Shown here: positions 9,031 to 19,300 of the stretch, one piece after another
How positions within the stretch are numbered: the stretch's first letter is position 1
Layout of the letters: every line of letters begins with the position of its first letter
NCBI RefSeq assembly: GCF_937616625.2
Contig: NC_065573.1
Span: forward strand, 2,557,001-2,621,000
Direction: 5' to 3'
DNA: 64,000 nucleotides
Source: Mercurialis annua
Lineage: Eukaryota > Streptophyta > Magnoliopsida > Malpighiales > Euphorbiaceae
Position numbers and translations under genes: made by a program
The notes under the pieces: generated by a model
The model's input: only the letters and a program-made list of their open reading frames with translations
The model's database searches: none
Told to the model about the DNA's origin: nothing

Positions 9031-10152
9031 TTACCTTAAAATATTTTGGGGTATTACATTCACCCTCCTTAAAATAAATTCGTCCTCGAATTTAAAACTT
9101 AGCCACGTACCTTGAGTAAATAGATATGGGTATTTCTGCCTCATATCCTCTTCTGTCTCCCAAGTGCACTCTTCTATGGACTGACTTCTCCATAGGACTT
9201 TCACCATCGGAATCCTCTTCGTTCGCAATTGTCGTATCTGCGTATCGACAATCTGCACTGGCCGTTCTTCGTATGTTAGTTCCTCGCTAACGTCCACCAC
9301 TTGCGGTTGAACTATTCGAGAAGGGTTTGGTACATATTTCCGGAGCATGGAAATATGGAAAACAGGATGAACTTGCGACATTTCTGGTGGCAACTCTAGC
9401 TTATAGGCAACTGAGCCTATGCGTTCTACGATCTGGTATGGTCCGACATATCTCGGAGCCAACTTGCCCTTCTTTCCGTAACAAATCACTCCCTTCATTG
9501 GTGATACTTTGAGAAACACGTAGTCTCCGATCTGAAATTCGATATCCTTTCTCTTGGGGTCCGCGTAACTCTTCTGTCGACTGGAAGCAGTATTCAAACG
9601 TTGCTTTATCAACGGTACTTTTTCTGACGTAATCTGGATGATCTCTGCTCCAGTGAGCTTCCGTTCGCCGACTTCATCCCAACAGATAGGGGATCGACAT
9701 TTACGTCCGTATAACGCTTCGTATGGAGCCATCTCAATGCTCCAGTGATAGCTGTTGTTGTAGGCGAATTCCACTAATGATAGGTACGTATCCCAACTAC
9801 CTCCAAAGTCTAGTACACATAACCGAAGCATATCTTCTAACGTTTGAATCGTCCGCTCAGACTGACCGTCCGTCTGAGGATGAAACGCAGTACTGAAATT
9901 CAATCGCGTTCCTAACACGTCTTGTAAGCTCTTCCAGAAATGAGAGGTAAAAACGGAACCTCTATCTGAAACGATTGACACGGGAACTCCGTGTAGGCTC
10001 ACGATCTTGTCGATATACTTTTGAGCTAACTTTGCTGCCAAATACGTTGTCTTAATAGGTATGAAGTGCGCTGACTTCGTCAAACGATCCACGATTACCC
10101 AAATGGAGTCAAAACCTTTCTGCGTCTTGGGTAACCCAACTACAAAATCCAT
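9031..10152 (-). CDS. Integrase catalytic core and chromodomain (element 3 pol fragment)
   Basis: Inserts retrotransposon cDNA into chromosomes. Residue numbers are from the ATG at 10152. The D,D(35)E triad is D22 (VDRLTK), D63 (SDRG) and E99 (QSERT), with exactly 35 residues between the last two. A GPY-type segment is at 237-247. A chromodomain at about 295-345 keeps W321 and W331; in this lineage it is thought to steer insertion to heterochromatin, which fits the satellite setting. The frame continues upstream past a TAA at 10192-10194 into the integrase zinc finger, so this is the rear of a broken polyprotein. Its last codons overlap the PPT and 28 bp of the LTR. All three catalytic residues remain. 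Confidence 0.9.
   Translation of the reverse strand: MDFVVGLPKTQKGFDSIWVIVDRLTKSAHFIPIKTTYLAAKLAQKYIDKIVSLHGVPVSIVSDRGSVFTSHFWKSLQDVLGTRLNFSTAFHPQTDGQSERTIQTLEDMLRLCVLDFGGSWDTYLSLVEFAYNNSYHWSIEMAPYEALYGRKCRSPICWDEVGERKLTGAEIIQITSEKVPLIKQRLNTASSRQKSYADPKRKDIEFQIGDYVFLKVSPMKGVICYGKKGKLAPRYVGPYQIVERIGSVAYKLELPPEMSQVHPVFHISMLRKYVPNPSRIVQPQVVDVSEELTYEERPVQIVDTQIRQLRTKRIPMVKVLWRSQSIEECTWETEEDMRQKYPYLFTQGTWLSFKFEDEFILRRVNVIPQNILR
9059..9070 (-). other. Polypurine tract (element 3)
   Basis: AAGGAGGGTGAA on the - strand, directly before the LTR. Like element 1's PPT it follows an AAATTCGAGGACGAATTT block, which here also encodes the FEDEF residues near the end of the integrase frame. Confidence 0.82.
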
Positions 10153-10191
10153 CGTGATTTGCTCCCACTTCCACTCCGAAATGGGTAACGG

Positions 10192-10431
10192 TTAAAGAAA
10201 TCCGTAAGGTCGTTGATGCTCCAACTTGACTTGCTGACAAGTCGGACATTTCGCCACGAACTCTGCAATGTCCTTCTTCACTCCGCTCCACCAATACGTC
10301 GTCTTGATGTCGTGATACATCTTCGTGGAACCTGGATGAACGCTATAAATCGTTCCATGAATCTCTTCCATGATCTTCTGTCTTAAGTCTTCCACATCTG
10401 GAACGCACATTCGATTGCCGTATTTCAGCAT
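10192..10431 (-). CDS. Integrase N-terminal zinc-finger fragment (element 3)
   Basis: 79 codons with the H2C2 finger of retroviral-type integrases: H25, H32 (in VHPGS), C62 and C65 (KCPTCQQVK). The finger helps multimerise integrase and bind cDNA ends. It lies in the same frame as the fragments on either side and is separated from them by single TAA codons at 10465-10467 and 10192-10194. It is therefore a slice of one polyprotein, not a separate gene. The apparent ATG at 10431 is an internal Met. Confidence 0.86.
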   Translation of the reverse strand: MLKYGNRMCVPDVEDLRQKIMEEIHGTIYSVHPGSTKMYHDIKTTYWWSGVKKDIAEFVAKCPTCQQVKLEHQRPYGFL

Positions 10432-10464
10432 TCCGTTGACGATACCTAAATCTTGACTCTTTCC

Positions 10465-10977
10465 TTATTGAACTTCTTCAATTAAATTCTTTAATTGAGG
10501 GTCGTCTGCTTGCAACTCTTTGATTAGATCTATCAACGTTGATCGTATCGTTAGCTGAGCCATTAGGTTTTCGAGAGATGAAATCTCAAATTCCACTCCT
10601 TGGCTAAACATCGTGTGAATCTCGTTGATTAATGGTCTCCGCCATGTCGTTGTAACATGCGCGAGACTTCCTGCTGACTTCGTGCTTAAGGCATCTGCCA
10701 CTATGTTGGCCTTGCCTGGATGGTATTGTATCGTGCAGTCGTAATATTTTAATAGTTCCATCCATCTTCGCTGTCTGAGATTTAACTCTCGTTGATCGAA
10801 AATATACTTCAAGCTTTTATGATCCGTAAAGATCTCGCACGTAGCGCCGTATAAATAATGTCTCCAGATCTTTAGCGCGAAAATCACCGCTGCTAACTCT
10901 AGATCATGCGTCGGGTAGTTCGTTTCGTGCTTCTTGAGTTGTCGCGAAGCATACGCAATCACTCTACCGTGTTGCAT
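10465..10977 (-). CDS. RNase H fragment (element 3 pol)
   Basis: Degrades the RNA strand during reverse transcription. Catalytic acidic residues visible are E27 (DLELAAV), D52 (TDHKSL) and D95 (ADALS), numbered from the ATG at 10977. The first catalytic Asp lies upstream, in the short segment displaced by the frameshift near 11030 (YCDAS in the shifted frame). HPGK at 86-89 is typical of the Ty3/gypsy RNase H end. After about residue 105 comes the connector towards integrase, which is stopped by TAA at 10465-10467. Confidence 0.88.
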   Translation of the reverse strand: MQHGRVIAYASRQLKKHETNYPTHDLELAAVIFALKIWRHYLYGATCEIFTDHKSLKYIFDQRELNLRQRRWMELLKYYDCTIQYHPGKANIVADALSTKSAGSLAHVTTTWRRPLINEIHTMFSQGVEFEISSLENLMAQLTIRSTLIDLIKELQADDPQLKNLIEEVQ

Positions 10978-11008
10978 AAGGACGCATCCTAATCCAACTC
11001 TTGATGCA

Positions 11009-12295
11009 TCACAGTAAACTGTGAAATCCTTCTGTTCCTTCTGGTAATGCTAAGACTGGTGCCGTCGTCAAACACTCTTTCAGTTTCAGAAAACTGAGTT
11101 CACACTTGTCCGTCCAGTTGAATTTCGCGTTTTTCTGAGTTAACTTCGTCAAAGGTATGGCGATCTTTGAAAAATCCTGTACAAATCGTCTGTAGTATCC
11201 TGCTAAACCAAGGAAACTTCTAACTTCCGTAACTGATTCAGGCTGCTTCCATTCTATCACAGCTTCAATCTTCTTTGGGTCAACTTTAATGCCACTTTGT
11301 GACACTACATGACCTAAGAAAGCCACTTCCGTTAGCCAAAATTCACATTTCGAGAATTTCGCGTAAAGCTGGTGCTCTCTTAGCGTCTGTAGTACTATCC
11401 GCAAATGCTGAGCGTGCTCTTCTTCTGTACGTGAATAGATCAGAATATCGTCAATGAACACGATCACGAACTGATCCAAGTACGGTTTCAATATCCTATT
11501 CATCAAGTCCATGAAGGCTGCTGGCACGTTGGTCAATCCGAATGACATAACGAGAAATTCGTAATGTCCGTATCGAGTTCGAAAAGCAGTCTTCTGAACA
11601 TCATCATCACAAATCTTTAGCTGATGGTAGCCTGATCTCAAGTCAATCTTGGAGAAATACTTCGCTCCTTGTAATTGATCGAATAGGTCGTCGATTCTAG
11701 GTAACGGATACTTATTCTTGATCGTCACATTGTTCAGCTGTCGATAATCGATACATAGTCGAAGCGATCCATCCTTCTTTTTCACGAACAACATTGGTGC
11801 ACCCCATGGGGATACACTCGGTCTAGTGAAACCACAATCAAACAACTCTTCTAGCTGATCCTTAAGTTCTTTGAGCTCTGCCGGCGCCATCCAATAAGGA
11901 GGTATGGATATTGGCTTCGTGCCAGGAGCCAATTCGATACAAAACTCAATCTCGCGATCTGGGGGTAATCCAGGTAATTCCTCTGGAAAAACGTCTGGAT
12001 ACTCCGATACAACTGGTACATCACTTAAGTTCACACTTTTCTTCTCCACGTCTCGTACTATCGCTAAGAATCCTTGATATCCCTTCCTTAACATGCGACA
12101 AGCTTTAATAGCTGAAATGATACTTGTAAAAGATTCCATCTTATCACCCTGAATTGAAACCGCTTCAATTCCAGGCGTGTTGAACGTTACCGTCTTCTTC
12201 CGACAATCCACATTGGCGTAGTGCTGAGCTAGCCAATCCATTCCTAGTATGACGTCAAAAGCTAATACCTCGAGTAAAATCAAGTCAACTAACAA
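11009..12295 (-). CDS. Protease C-terminus and reverse transcriptase (element 3 pol fragment)
   Basis: Residue numbers are from codon 12295, which is TTG and not a true start. ILGMDWL at 16-22 closes the aspartic protease. RT motifs are [10 protein letters not shown] with D218, [11 protein letters not shown] at 251-261 (the usual A-x-F region) and FIDD at 280-283 carrying the two catalytic Asp. [11 protein letters not shown] at 361-371 marks the connection region before RNase H. The upstream gag-protease segment is in the same frame, cut off by TAA at 12305-12307. At the 3' end the reading frame shifts by one base near 11030, ending at 11009 instead of running into RNase H. Confidence 0.92.
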   Translation of the reverse strand: MLVDLILLEVLAFDVILGMDWLAQHYANVDCRKKTVTFNTPGIEAVSIQGDKMESFTSIISAIKACRMLRKGYQGFLAIVRDVEKKSVNLSDVPVVSEYPDVFPEELPGLPPDREIEFCIELAPGTKPISIPPYWMAPAELKELKDQLEELFDCGFTRPSVSPWGAPMLFVKKKDGSLRLCIDYRQLNNVTIKNKYPLPRIDDLFDQLQGAKYFSKIDLRSGYHQLKICDDDVQKTAFRTRYGHYEFLVMSFGLTNVPAAFMDLMNRILKPYLDQFVIVFIDDILIYSRTEEEHAQHLRIVLQTLREHQLYAKFSKCEFWLTEVAFLGHVVSQSGIKVDPKKIEAVIEWKQPESVTEVRSFLGLAGYYRRFVQDFSKIAIPLTKLTQKNAKFNWTDKCELSFLKLKECLTTAPVLALPEGTEGFHSLL

Positions 12296-12304
12296 ATCTC
12301 GTCC

Positions 12305-13606
12305 TTAAACTCTCACAGGACAAGACGGATAAACGATACTAACTTCTACACTCTCGCCCACTGGGGTAGCTACGGACATAGGGTTCCTAATGTACGCTGG
12401 TTGCACTCCTAACTTGCTAGCGAAACTAGGCGAAACAAACGAATGCGTAGCGCCCGGATCAAATAAAATTAGTGCATCTTGAGAAGCGATAGGAAAGGTA
12501 CCTTGCACCACAGCATTGGAAGCCTGAGCCTCCTGAGGATTCAGTGCAAAGACCCTGGCCTGACTCCCGCCAGCCTGCGAAGTCTGACCAGTACCGCATC
12601 CTCCGCCATTTCTTCCTCCACGATTTCCATAACCACGGCCTCTTTGGCCAGCGAAGGTACTCCCTGTCTGATTGTACCCTGACGCTGTCTGCTGCGTAGT
12701 CCTCTGCTGCTGATAAAAAGGCTGCATCACAGTAGTCATCGAACCCTGGGGCATCTGCCTCGGACAATCTTTAGCAAAATGGCCCCGTTGACCACAGTTA
12801 AAACATGCTCCACTAGCAATGTAGCACGCGCCGTAGTGCCTCCTATTACAGTTTAGACATAAAGGAACTCCGCCTCCCATGTCACTCATCGATCTGGCAC
12901 TAAATCCAGTGCCTGAAGTACTGACTCTAGTTCCATACCGAGCTTTCTTATTTCTATGCTGACGTGATGGGGGTCGAGAATAACTCCTAGCATATGATTG
13001 GGTAGGTGCGCTTTGTACGCTGCGGAACACATCACTCCTCACAGGAGCAACATTGGAAGGATCGGGAATCTTCCCAAAACGGATAAGAGAAACTTCCATT
13101 TGCCTAGCGCTATCGATCAGTTGTACTAGGGTTCTACCGATATCAGACGTCAGACTCACAAATTCAGCTCCTAGACCCTCTACAAACCTCGAGTTCACTC
13201 TGGCTGGGTCTGTAGTCAGGTCTGGTGCAAACCTACTCACTCTGGTAAACTCCGTGACAAACTCTTGCACAGACCGATTACCTCTACTCAGGGTCAGCCA
13301 CTGATTACGATAACTCTCCGTCACCGCATATGGTAAGAAAAACTCTCTAAAACGATTCACGAATTCAGCCCAAGTCATAGTGTCCATGGTTGGCTGAATA
13401 TGCTGCTGAAACCAATCTTTCGCGGGTCCTTTCATTGACATTTCTACCATAATGATGGTCTGTCTCTCATTAGCTTGCAGGCGTCGAGCGTTACGTTCTA
13501 CTTCTTCAAGGAAATCTAAAGCATCACCTGAGCCCTCAAACTTAGTTGGCTTAAGCCGCATATAAGCCAAGACAATATCTCGGTCAGTAAAAGCAACATT
13601 ACGCAA
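12305..13606 (-). CDS. gag capsid, zinc knuckle and protease active site (element 3)
   Basis: The structural protein and start of the protease. Residue numbers are from codon 13606 (TTG, internal). Retrotrans_gag spans about 40-175 and ends in VNSRFVEGLG and ARQME. A Gly/Gln/Arg-rich linker follows. There are two zinc fingers: a degenerate one (C250, C253, H257, C261) and a standard CX2CX4HX4C (C268, C271, H276, C281) for RNA binding. The protease active site is DPGATHSF at 383-390; Pro at the second position is found in other plant elements, and the catalytic Asp is kept. The fragment is bounded by in-frame TAA codons at 13613-13615 and 12305-12307. Confidence 0.9.
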   Translation of the reverse strand: MRNVAFTDRDIVLAYMRLKPTKFEGSGDALDFLEEVERNARRLQANERQTIIMVEMSMKGPAKDWFQQHIQPTMDTMTWAEFVNRFREFFLPYAVTESYRNQWLTLSRGNRSVQEFVTEFTRVSRFAPDLTTDPARVNSRFVEGLGAEFVSLTSDIGRTLVQLIDSARQMEVSLIRFGKIPDPSNVAPVRSDVFRSVQSAPTQSYARSYSRPPSRQHRNKKARYGTRVSTSGTGFSARSMSDMGGGVPLCLNCNRRHYGACYIASGACFNCGQRGHFAKDCPRQMPQGSMTTVMQPFYQQQRTTQQTASGYNQTGSTFAGQRGRGYGNRGGRNGGGCGTGQTSQAGGSQARVFALNPQEAQASNAVVQGTFPIASQDALILFDPGATHSFVSPSFASKLGVQPAYIRNPMSVATPVGESVEVSIVYPSCPVRV

Positions 13607-13612
13607 CTGTTG

Positions 13613-13888
13613 TTACTGTAGTTGTTCACGATGCATGTTCTGCACCTCAGCCGGATTGGCTTGCATAGCTGCAATTCCTGTAAGAAACTGATTCAGATCA
13701 AAACCCACAACATTAGGTTGCTGGGCTTGCGCTTGCACTCCAGGTGCCTGCGCCTGAGCCTCTTGGCCACCACCTCCTCCGTGAACAGAAGACTCATCTT
13801 GAGCTTCTGGATGGACGTCATGCGCCCCTTCTATAACATTTCGTGCTGCAGCGGCAGCTCGTTCTTCTTCTTGTCGTTGGTCAGACAT
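13613..13888 (-). CDS. gag N-terminal fragment (element 3)
   Basis: About 91 codons from the ATG at 13888 (MSDQRQEEE), which I prefer over an upstream non-ATG codon. The sequence is low in complexity: Glu/Ala-rich, then Gln/Ala/Gly-rich, as is usual for the leader part of plant gag. A TAA at 13613-13615 separates it, in the same frame, from the main gag segment; the neighbouring codons are CAG/CAA, so a single C-to-T change would explain it. Confidence 0.8.
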   Translation of the reverse strand: MSDQRQEEERAAAAARNVIEGAHDVHPEAQDESSVHGGGGGQEAQAQAPGVQAQAQQPNVVGFDLNQFLTGIAAMQANPAEVQNMHREQLQ

Positions 13889-14137
13889 CCTGACCAAGAC
13901 AAACAGCGTTACTTAACCACATAATCGCATATTATCGCAACCGCATATCGTATCAAACGCGCATCTCATCACATACGAACACACACGTATGACAGACTCA
14001 CATCCTAGAGGGAAAGCTGAAAGTTTGAAAATCAAATGAATACTTAACAAAGACAAGACTCGAGTCCTATGTGATGTAGTAGAATTTCCTAGGAAAATCA
14101 ATCACTCTTCTGACATAAGCAATGGTAACTGTACCAT
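13889..14137 (-). other. Element 3 untranslated leader
   Basis: About 250 bp between PBS and gag ATG. No conserved ORF; nothing else supported. Confidence 0.6.
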
Positions 14138-14149
14138 GCTCTGATACCA
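14138..14149 (-). other. Primer binding site, initiator Met-tRNA type (element 3)
   Basis: TGGTATCAGAGC on the - strand, four bases inside the LTR boundary at 14154. Same primer as element 1. Confidence 0.92.
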
Positions 14150-14153
14150 ACAT

Positions 14154-16377
14154 TGTCACGACCCAATCTCAGGGCCGAGACCGGCGCTAGGGAATGGGAG
14201 TGGTTGCTCCGAAACCCGTAGCAAGCCTAAAAACGTAAAATAATTTTTCTCGAAACATAAACGTCATGCATGACATACATAAACACGTGTCATGCAGAAG
14301 CACACATGCCAGGCATACATATCCTCTAGCAGTCACAATATAAATAACGCAGCAAGCGTAAAACGTTTAAAACTTTAAAACGTTAAAGTTATATTTACAG
14401 AAAACTATATATTACAAGCATTTATCTACTGCAGCTCTAAGAATAAAGTATTATTTCTTTACATACTTTCAAAAATACAGACTTCTGGAAGTAGGATAGA
14501 AGTCCGTTGCTTCAAAGCGTCTTTATCCTGAAAGGAAATCTGTGAGGGGGTCAGTATATTGGGATATACTGAGTGAGTTCATACATTTACTAATAAGTAT
14601 TCAAATTAAATCATAAAACGATACTCAATCGTATGCAGCCAAGTACAGGATCCGATTGAAACCTTAATCCTCAAACATACTAATCATCAATCAAGAAACC
14701 CAATCATTAATATCAAATTGCGAGTCCAACTCGCTGGTGGCCCAGCCACTAGATACGGGGACTCCAGACTACACCGTAGCCGAGTGCTCACTCGTATCAA
14801 AATCATATACCCAATCATAAATTTCATAATCATCATCAGCTCCCAGCTGAGTCACATCAAAACTGGTGATCACGCAGTCCTATTGTCGCCCAATAGGTAG
14901 CACGTTCCATCAGATCAATACTGGTTTCAAATCAAGCATATGCAATTCATAAAAACAATTCGCATCGTAGTCATGCAAAACAAACATAAAGCAATATAAA
15001 ATATTTGCTTAAATAAATACTTTAAAAGAAAATCGTATAAACTCATAGAAAACGCTTATCCAAAAATACGCCGGGGCTTTAGAACGTCAAGCTTCCCAAA
15101 CTTTTGGTCCAGCTGCTTCTTGCCTCGCCGGATCTAAAACAATTTTTAAAACATTTGACTTGTATTAGAATCCTATTCTAAGATTGACTCTAGACTCGAG
15201 ACTCGACACACTGAACTATCATTAACCGTCGTGCTTCTCACGTGATTATCCCGATAAACGGTATCAAACTCGTTTATAGATAAAATATCACTTTTAGTTC
15301 AATTCTCGTCTAACCTCGTTAGGTTAACGTCTCAAATTAATCGATAATTAATCAAGTATTAATTAATCTCAAGTCTCGATATGCGCGTATAACGAATTTT
15401 TCTCAAAACTAGGTCGATCGGCGAGTTTACGGTGCGGGCGAGTCGCCGACTCACGCGGGCTGCGGGCGCAATGCCCCGCATATGCGGGCGCGTTGCCCGC
15501 CTATGCGGGCGCGGGTAGTGTGCGGAGCGGGCGCATAGCCCACATAGTATGCGGGCGCATAGCCCGCATAGTATGCGGGCGCATGCCCCTCGTATGCGGG
15601 CGCATGCCCCGCGTATGCAGGCGCATGTCCCCGCATATGCGGGCGCGTAGCCCCGCTACGCGAGCGCACGCCGCACACGTCGTCCCGGAAATCAATTTTC
15701 CGACGTGCTTTCGATCCGAAAACGCCTAAACACATCCTAAACGCATAATCTAACTCCAAAACACAATAATCCAATTTTAATATCGATTAAAACGATATAT
15801 TCGTTCCGTGGCCTAAAACTTTGAATCGATATAACTCAAAATATATCCGTCTAAACGATAAAACGTCAAGCTTACCGTGATTACCCGTAGAAATACGATC
15901 GTTTGGAGTTATAGAACGTCGGAAACGGACGAGAAACGGAAACCGCGCGATGGATCGTATGAAACGGAGCGAGAGAAATGAAAGAAATGAAAGTGATGGT
16001 TTCTGGATGATTCCTTCAGCTGAAGGAATTATATATATCGGCTAATTTGCACTTTGGTCCTTAAAACTTTTCAAAAGTTTCAATTTAGTCCATAACCTAT
16101 CCGCGTCCAAATTTTAAACGATCTCCGATCGACTCGAGACTTTTACCACAATACTATATATTATTTCGCGGACTTTGGCGAAATAAAATCCGTCACGGGA
16201 TTTATAATTTATTTTATATTAATTTTCGAAGTTATATCCTTAAATCCCGCTAATTGACTTATTAACATTTATTCTAAATTCCCGATATAATTAAATTAAA
16301 TTCTCCTTAATTTAATTTATCGGAAATCACGACACGTGGCACGACTTAATTACCTTTAAATATTTTGGGGTATTACA
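14154..16377 (-). repeat. Element 3 5' LTR, complete, 2224 bp
   Basis: Runs, on the - strand, from TGTAATACCCC at 16377 to GGGTCGTGACA at 14154. It carries the TATA run at 16029-16038, possible intron sites 14528-15875, the hairpin at 14552-14571 and a short minisatellite. Differences from the left LTR are scattered substitutions plus the minisatellite length. Confidence 0.92.
15421..15665 (-). repeat. Hairpin minisatellite in element 3's right LTR
   Basis: Same GCGGGC...GCCCGC arms as the left LTR, but shorter and more irregular, with no clear run of 45-bp units. The two copies were identical at insertion, so the array has changed length since. Confidence 0.8.
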
Positions 16378-19300
16378 GTTTATGCCAAACTTTTACAAAC
16401 GTTACGAAACAAAACCATACGTTTAAAACATTACGAAACAAATCCAAATGTTTCATATTTATAGTAATTTAAACCAAATGTTTACAAACATTAAAAAAAA
16501 CCAAGTGTTTCACCTTTTTAGCAATTTAAGCCACACGTTTACCAATGTTACGAAATAAATCCAAGTGTTGCACCTATTTAGAAATTTAGGAGAAACATTT
16601 AGAAACGTTACGAAACAAATCCAAGCGTTTCGCCTTTTTAGCAATTTAAGCCAAACGTTTACAAACGTTACGAAGCAAATCCAAGCATTCCACCTTTTTA
16701 GCAATATTAGCCAAACGTTTACAAACATTACGAAACAAATCCAAGTATTTTATCTTTTTAGCAATTTAAGCCAAACGTTTACAAACATTACGAAACAAAA
16801 CAAAACATTTCACCTTTTTAGCGATTTAAGCCAAATATTTACAAACGTTATGAAACAAATAAAAACCTTTCACAGTTTTAGAATTTAAGGCAAACATTTA
16901 CAAACGTTACAGAACAAATCCAAACGTTTCACATTTTTAGCGATTTAAGCCAAACGTTTACAAACGCTACGCAACAAATCCAAACATTTCGCCTTTTTAG
17001 CGATTGAACCCAAACGTTTACAAACGTTACAAAACAAATCCAAACGTTTCACCTTTTTAGCGATTTAAGCCAAACGTTTCCCCATTTTAGCGATTTAAGA
17101 CAAACGTTTATAAACGTTACGAAATAAAACAAAGAGTTTGCAAACGTTACAAAACAAATCCAAATGTTTCACATTTTTTGTGATTTAAGCCAAACGTTTA
17201 CAATCGATACGAAACAAATCCAAATGTTTTCACCTTTTCAGCAATTTAAGCCAAACGTTTACAAATGTTACGAAACAAAATCAAAATTTCACCATTTTTA
17301 GCAATTTAAGTCAAACATTTACAAACGTTACGAAACAAAACCAAACGTTTAAAACGTTACGAAACAAATCCAAACGTTTACAAACATTACAAAACAACAC
17401 TTAACGTTTCCCCATTTTGGCGATTTAAGCCAAAAGTTTATAAACGTTACGAAACAAAACCAAACGTTTGCAAAACGTTAAGAAACAAATCCAAATGTTT
17501 CCCATTTTTAGTGATTTAAGCCAAACATTTACAAATGTTACGAAACAAATCCAAACGTTTCACCTTTTTAGTGATTAAAGCCAAACGTTTACAAACGTTA
17601 CAAAACAAATCCAAACGTTTCGAAACAAATCCAAGCATTCATAACGTTACGAAACAAATCCAACCGTGTCAGCTTTTTAGCGATTTAAGTTTAACGTTTA
17701 CAAAGGTTACGAAACAAAACTAAACGTTACACCTTTTTAGCGATTTAAGCCAAACGTTTACAAACATTATGAAACAAATCCAAACAGTTCACCTTTTTAG
17801 CGATTTAAGGCAAATGTTTAGAAACGTTACGAAGCAAATCCAAGCATTTCAACTTTTCAGCAATTTGACCCAAACGATTACAAACGTTACGAAGCAAATC
17901 CAAGCGCTTAACCTTTTTAGCAATTTAAACCAAACATTTAAAACATTATGAAACAAATCCAAATGTTTCACATTTTTAGCAATTTATGCTAGATGTTTAC
18001 AAACGTTGCGAAAGAAATCTAAACGTTTCACCTTTTTAGCAATTTAAGCAAAATGTTTACAAACGTCATGAAATAAAACGAAACGTTTCACCTTTATTGG
18101 GATTTAAGCCAACCGTTTTCAAACGTTACGGGACAAATCCAAACGTTTCCCTTTTTTAGCGATTTAAGCCAAATGTTATGAAACAAATCTAAACGTTTCA
18201 TCTTTTTAGAAATTTAAGCCAAACGTTTACAAACGTTACAAAACAAATCCAAGCGTTTACCCATTTTAGCGATTTAAGCCAAACGTTTAAAACGTTGCGA
18301 AACAAATACAAACATTTAACCTTTTTAGCTATTTATGCCAAATGTTTACAAACGTTACGAAACAAATCCAAGAGTTTCCACGTTTTTAGCGATTTTAGCC
18401 AAATGTTTACAAACGTTATGAAACAAATTCAAACATTTTCCCATTTTAGCGATTTAAGCCAAATGTTTAAAATGTTACGAAACAAATCCAAACGTTTCAC
18501 CTTTTTATTGATTTAAGCCAAACGTTTACAAATGTTACGAAACAAATCTAAAATTTCACCTTTTTGGCGATTTAAGCTAAACGTTTACAAAGGTTAGGAA
18601 ACAAATCCAAATGTTTCACCTTTTTAGCTATTTAAACCAAACGTTAACAAACGTTACGAAACAAATCCAAGTGTTTCACCTGTTTAGCAATTTAAGCCAA
18701 ACGTTTACAAACATTACGAAACAAATCCAAGAATTTCATCTTTTTAGCAATTTAAGCCAAACGTTTACAAACGTTACGAAACAAATCCAAACGTTACAAA
18801 ACAACACCAAACTTTTCCCCATTTTAGCGATTTAAGCCAAACGTTTATAAACGTTACGAAACAAAACCAAAAGTTTTCAAATGTTACGAAACAAATTCAA
18901 TTGTTTCACATTTTTTGTGATTTAGGCCAAACATTTACAACGTTACGAAACAAATCCAAATGTTTTCACTTTTTTAGCAATTTAAGCCAAATGTTTACAA
19001 ACGTTACGAAACAAAATCAAAGTTTCACCATTTTTAGCGATTTAAGCCAAACGTTTACAAACTTTACAAAAGAAAACAAAACATTTAAAACGTTACGAAA
19101 CAAATCCAAACGTTTAAAAACGTTACAAAACAACACCAAACGTTTCCCCATTTTAACGATTTAAACCAAATGTTTATTAACGTTACCAAACAAAACCAAA
19201 CGTTTGTAAACGTTAAGAAACAAATCTAAATGTTTCCCATTTTTAGTGATTTAAGCCAAACATTTACAAACGTTACGAAACAAATCCAAACATTTCACCT

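Larger units (their letters stand above)
6873..9058 (-). repeat. Element 3 3' LTR, interrupted by element 1
   Basis: Aligns with 14300-16377. The 146 bp equivalent to 14154-14299 are missing at the junction with element 1. Compared with the right LTR it has a much longer hairpin minisatellite. It starts (on - strand) TGTAATACCCCAAAATAT at 9058. Confidence 0.9.
6873..16377 (-). mobile_element. Element 3: Ty3/gypsy chromovirus (Tekay/Del-like), inactive, inverted
   Basis: Read on the - strand it shows LTR, PBS, gag, protease, RT, RNase H, integrase with chromodomain, PPT, LTR. This order with a C-terminal chromodomain defines plant chromoviruses. The chromodomain ending in a WETEEDM-type segment suggests the Tekay/Del lineage. 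The coding region has one long path broken by TAA at 13613, 12305, 10465 and 10192 and by a frameshift near 11030. The right LTR is complete; the left lacks its last 146 bp because element 1 lies there. The right end adjoins satellite at 16378, so the element landed in the satellite. Its target duplication cannot be confirmed because the other flank is outside the window. Confidence 0.92.
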
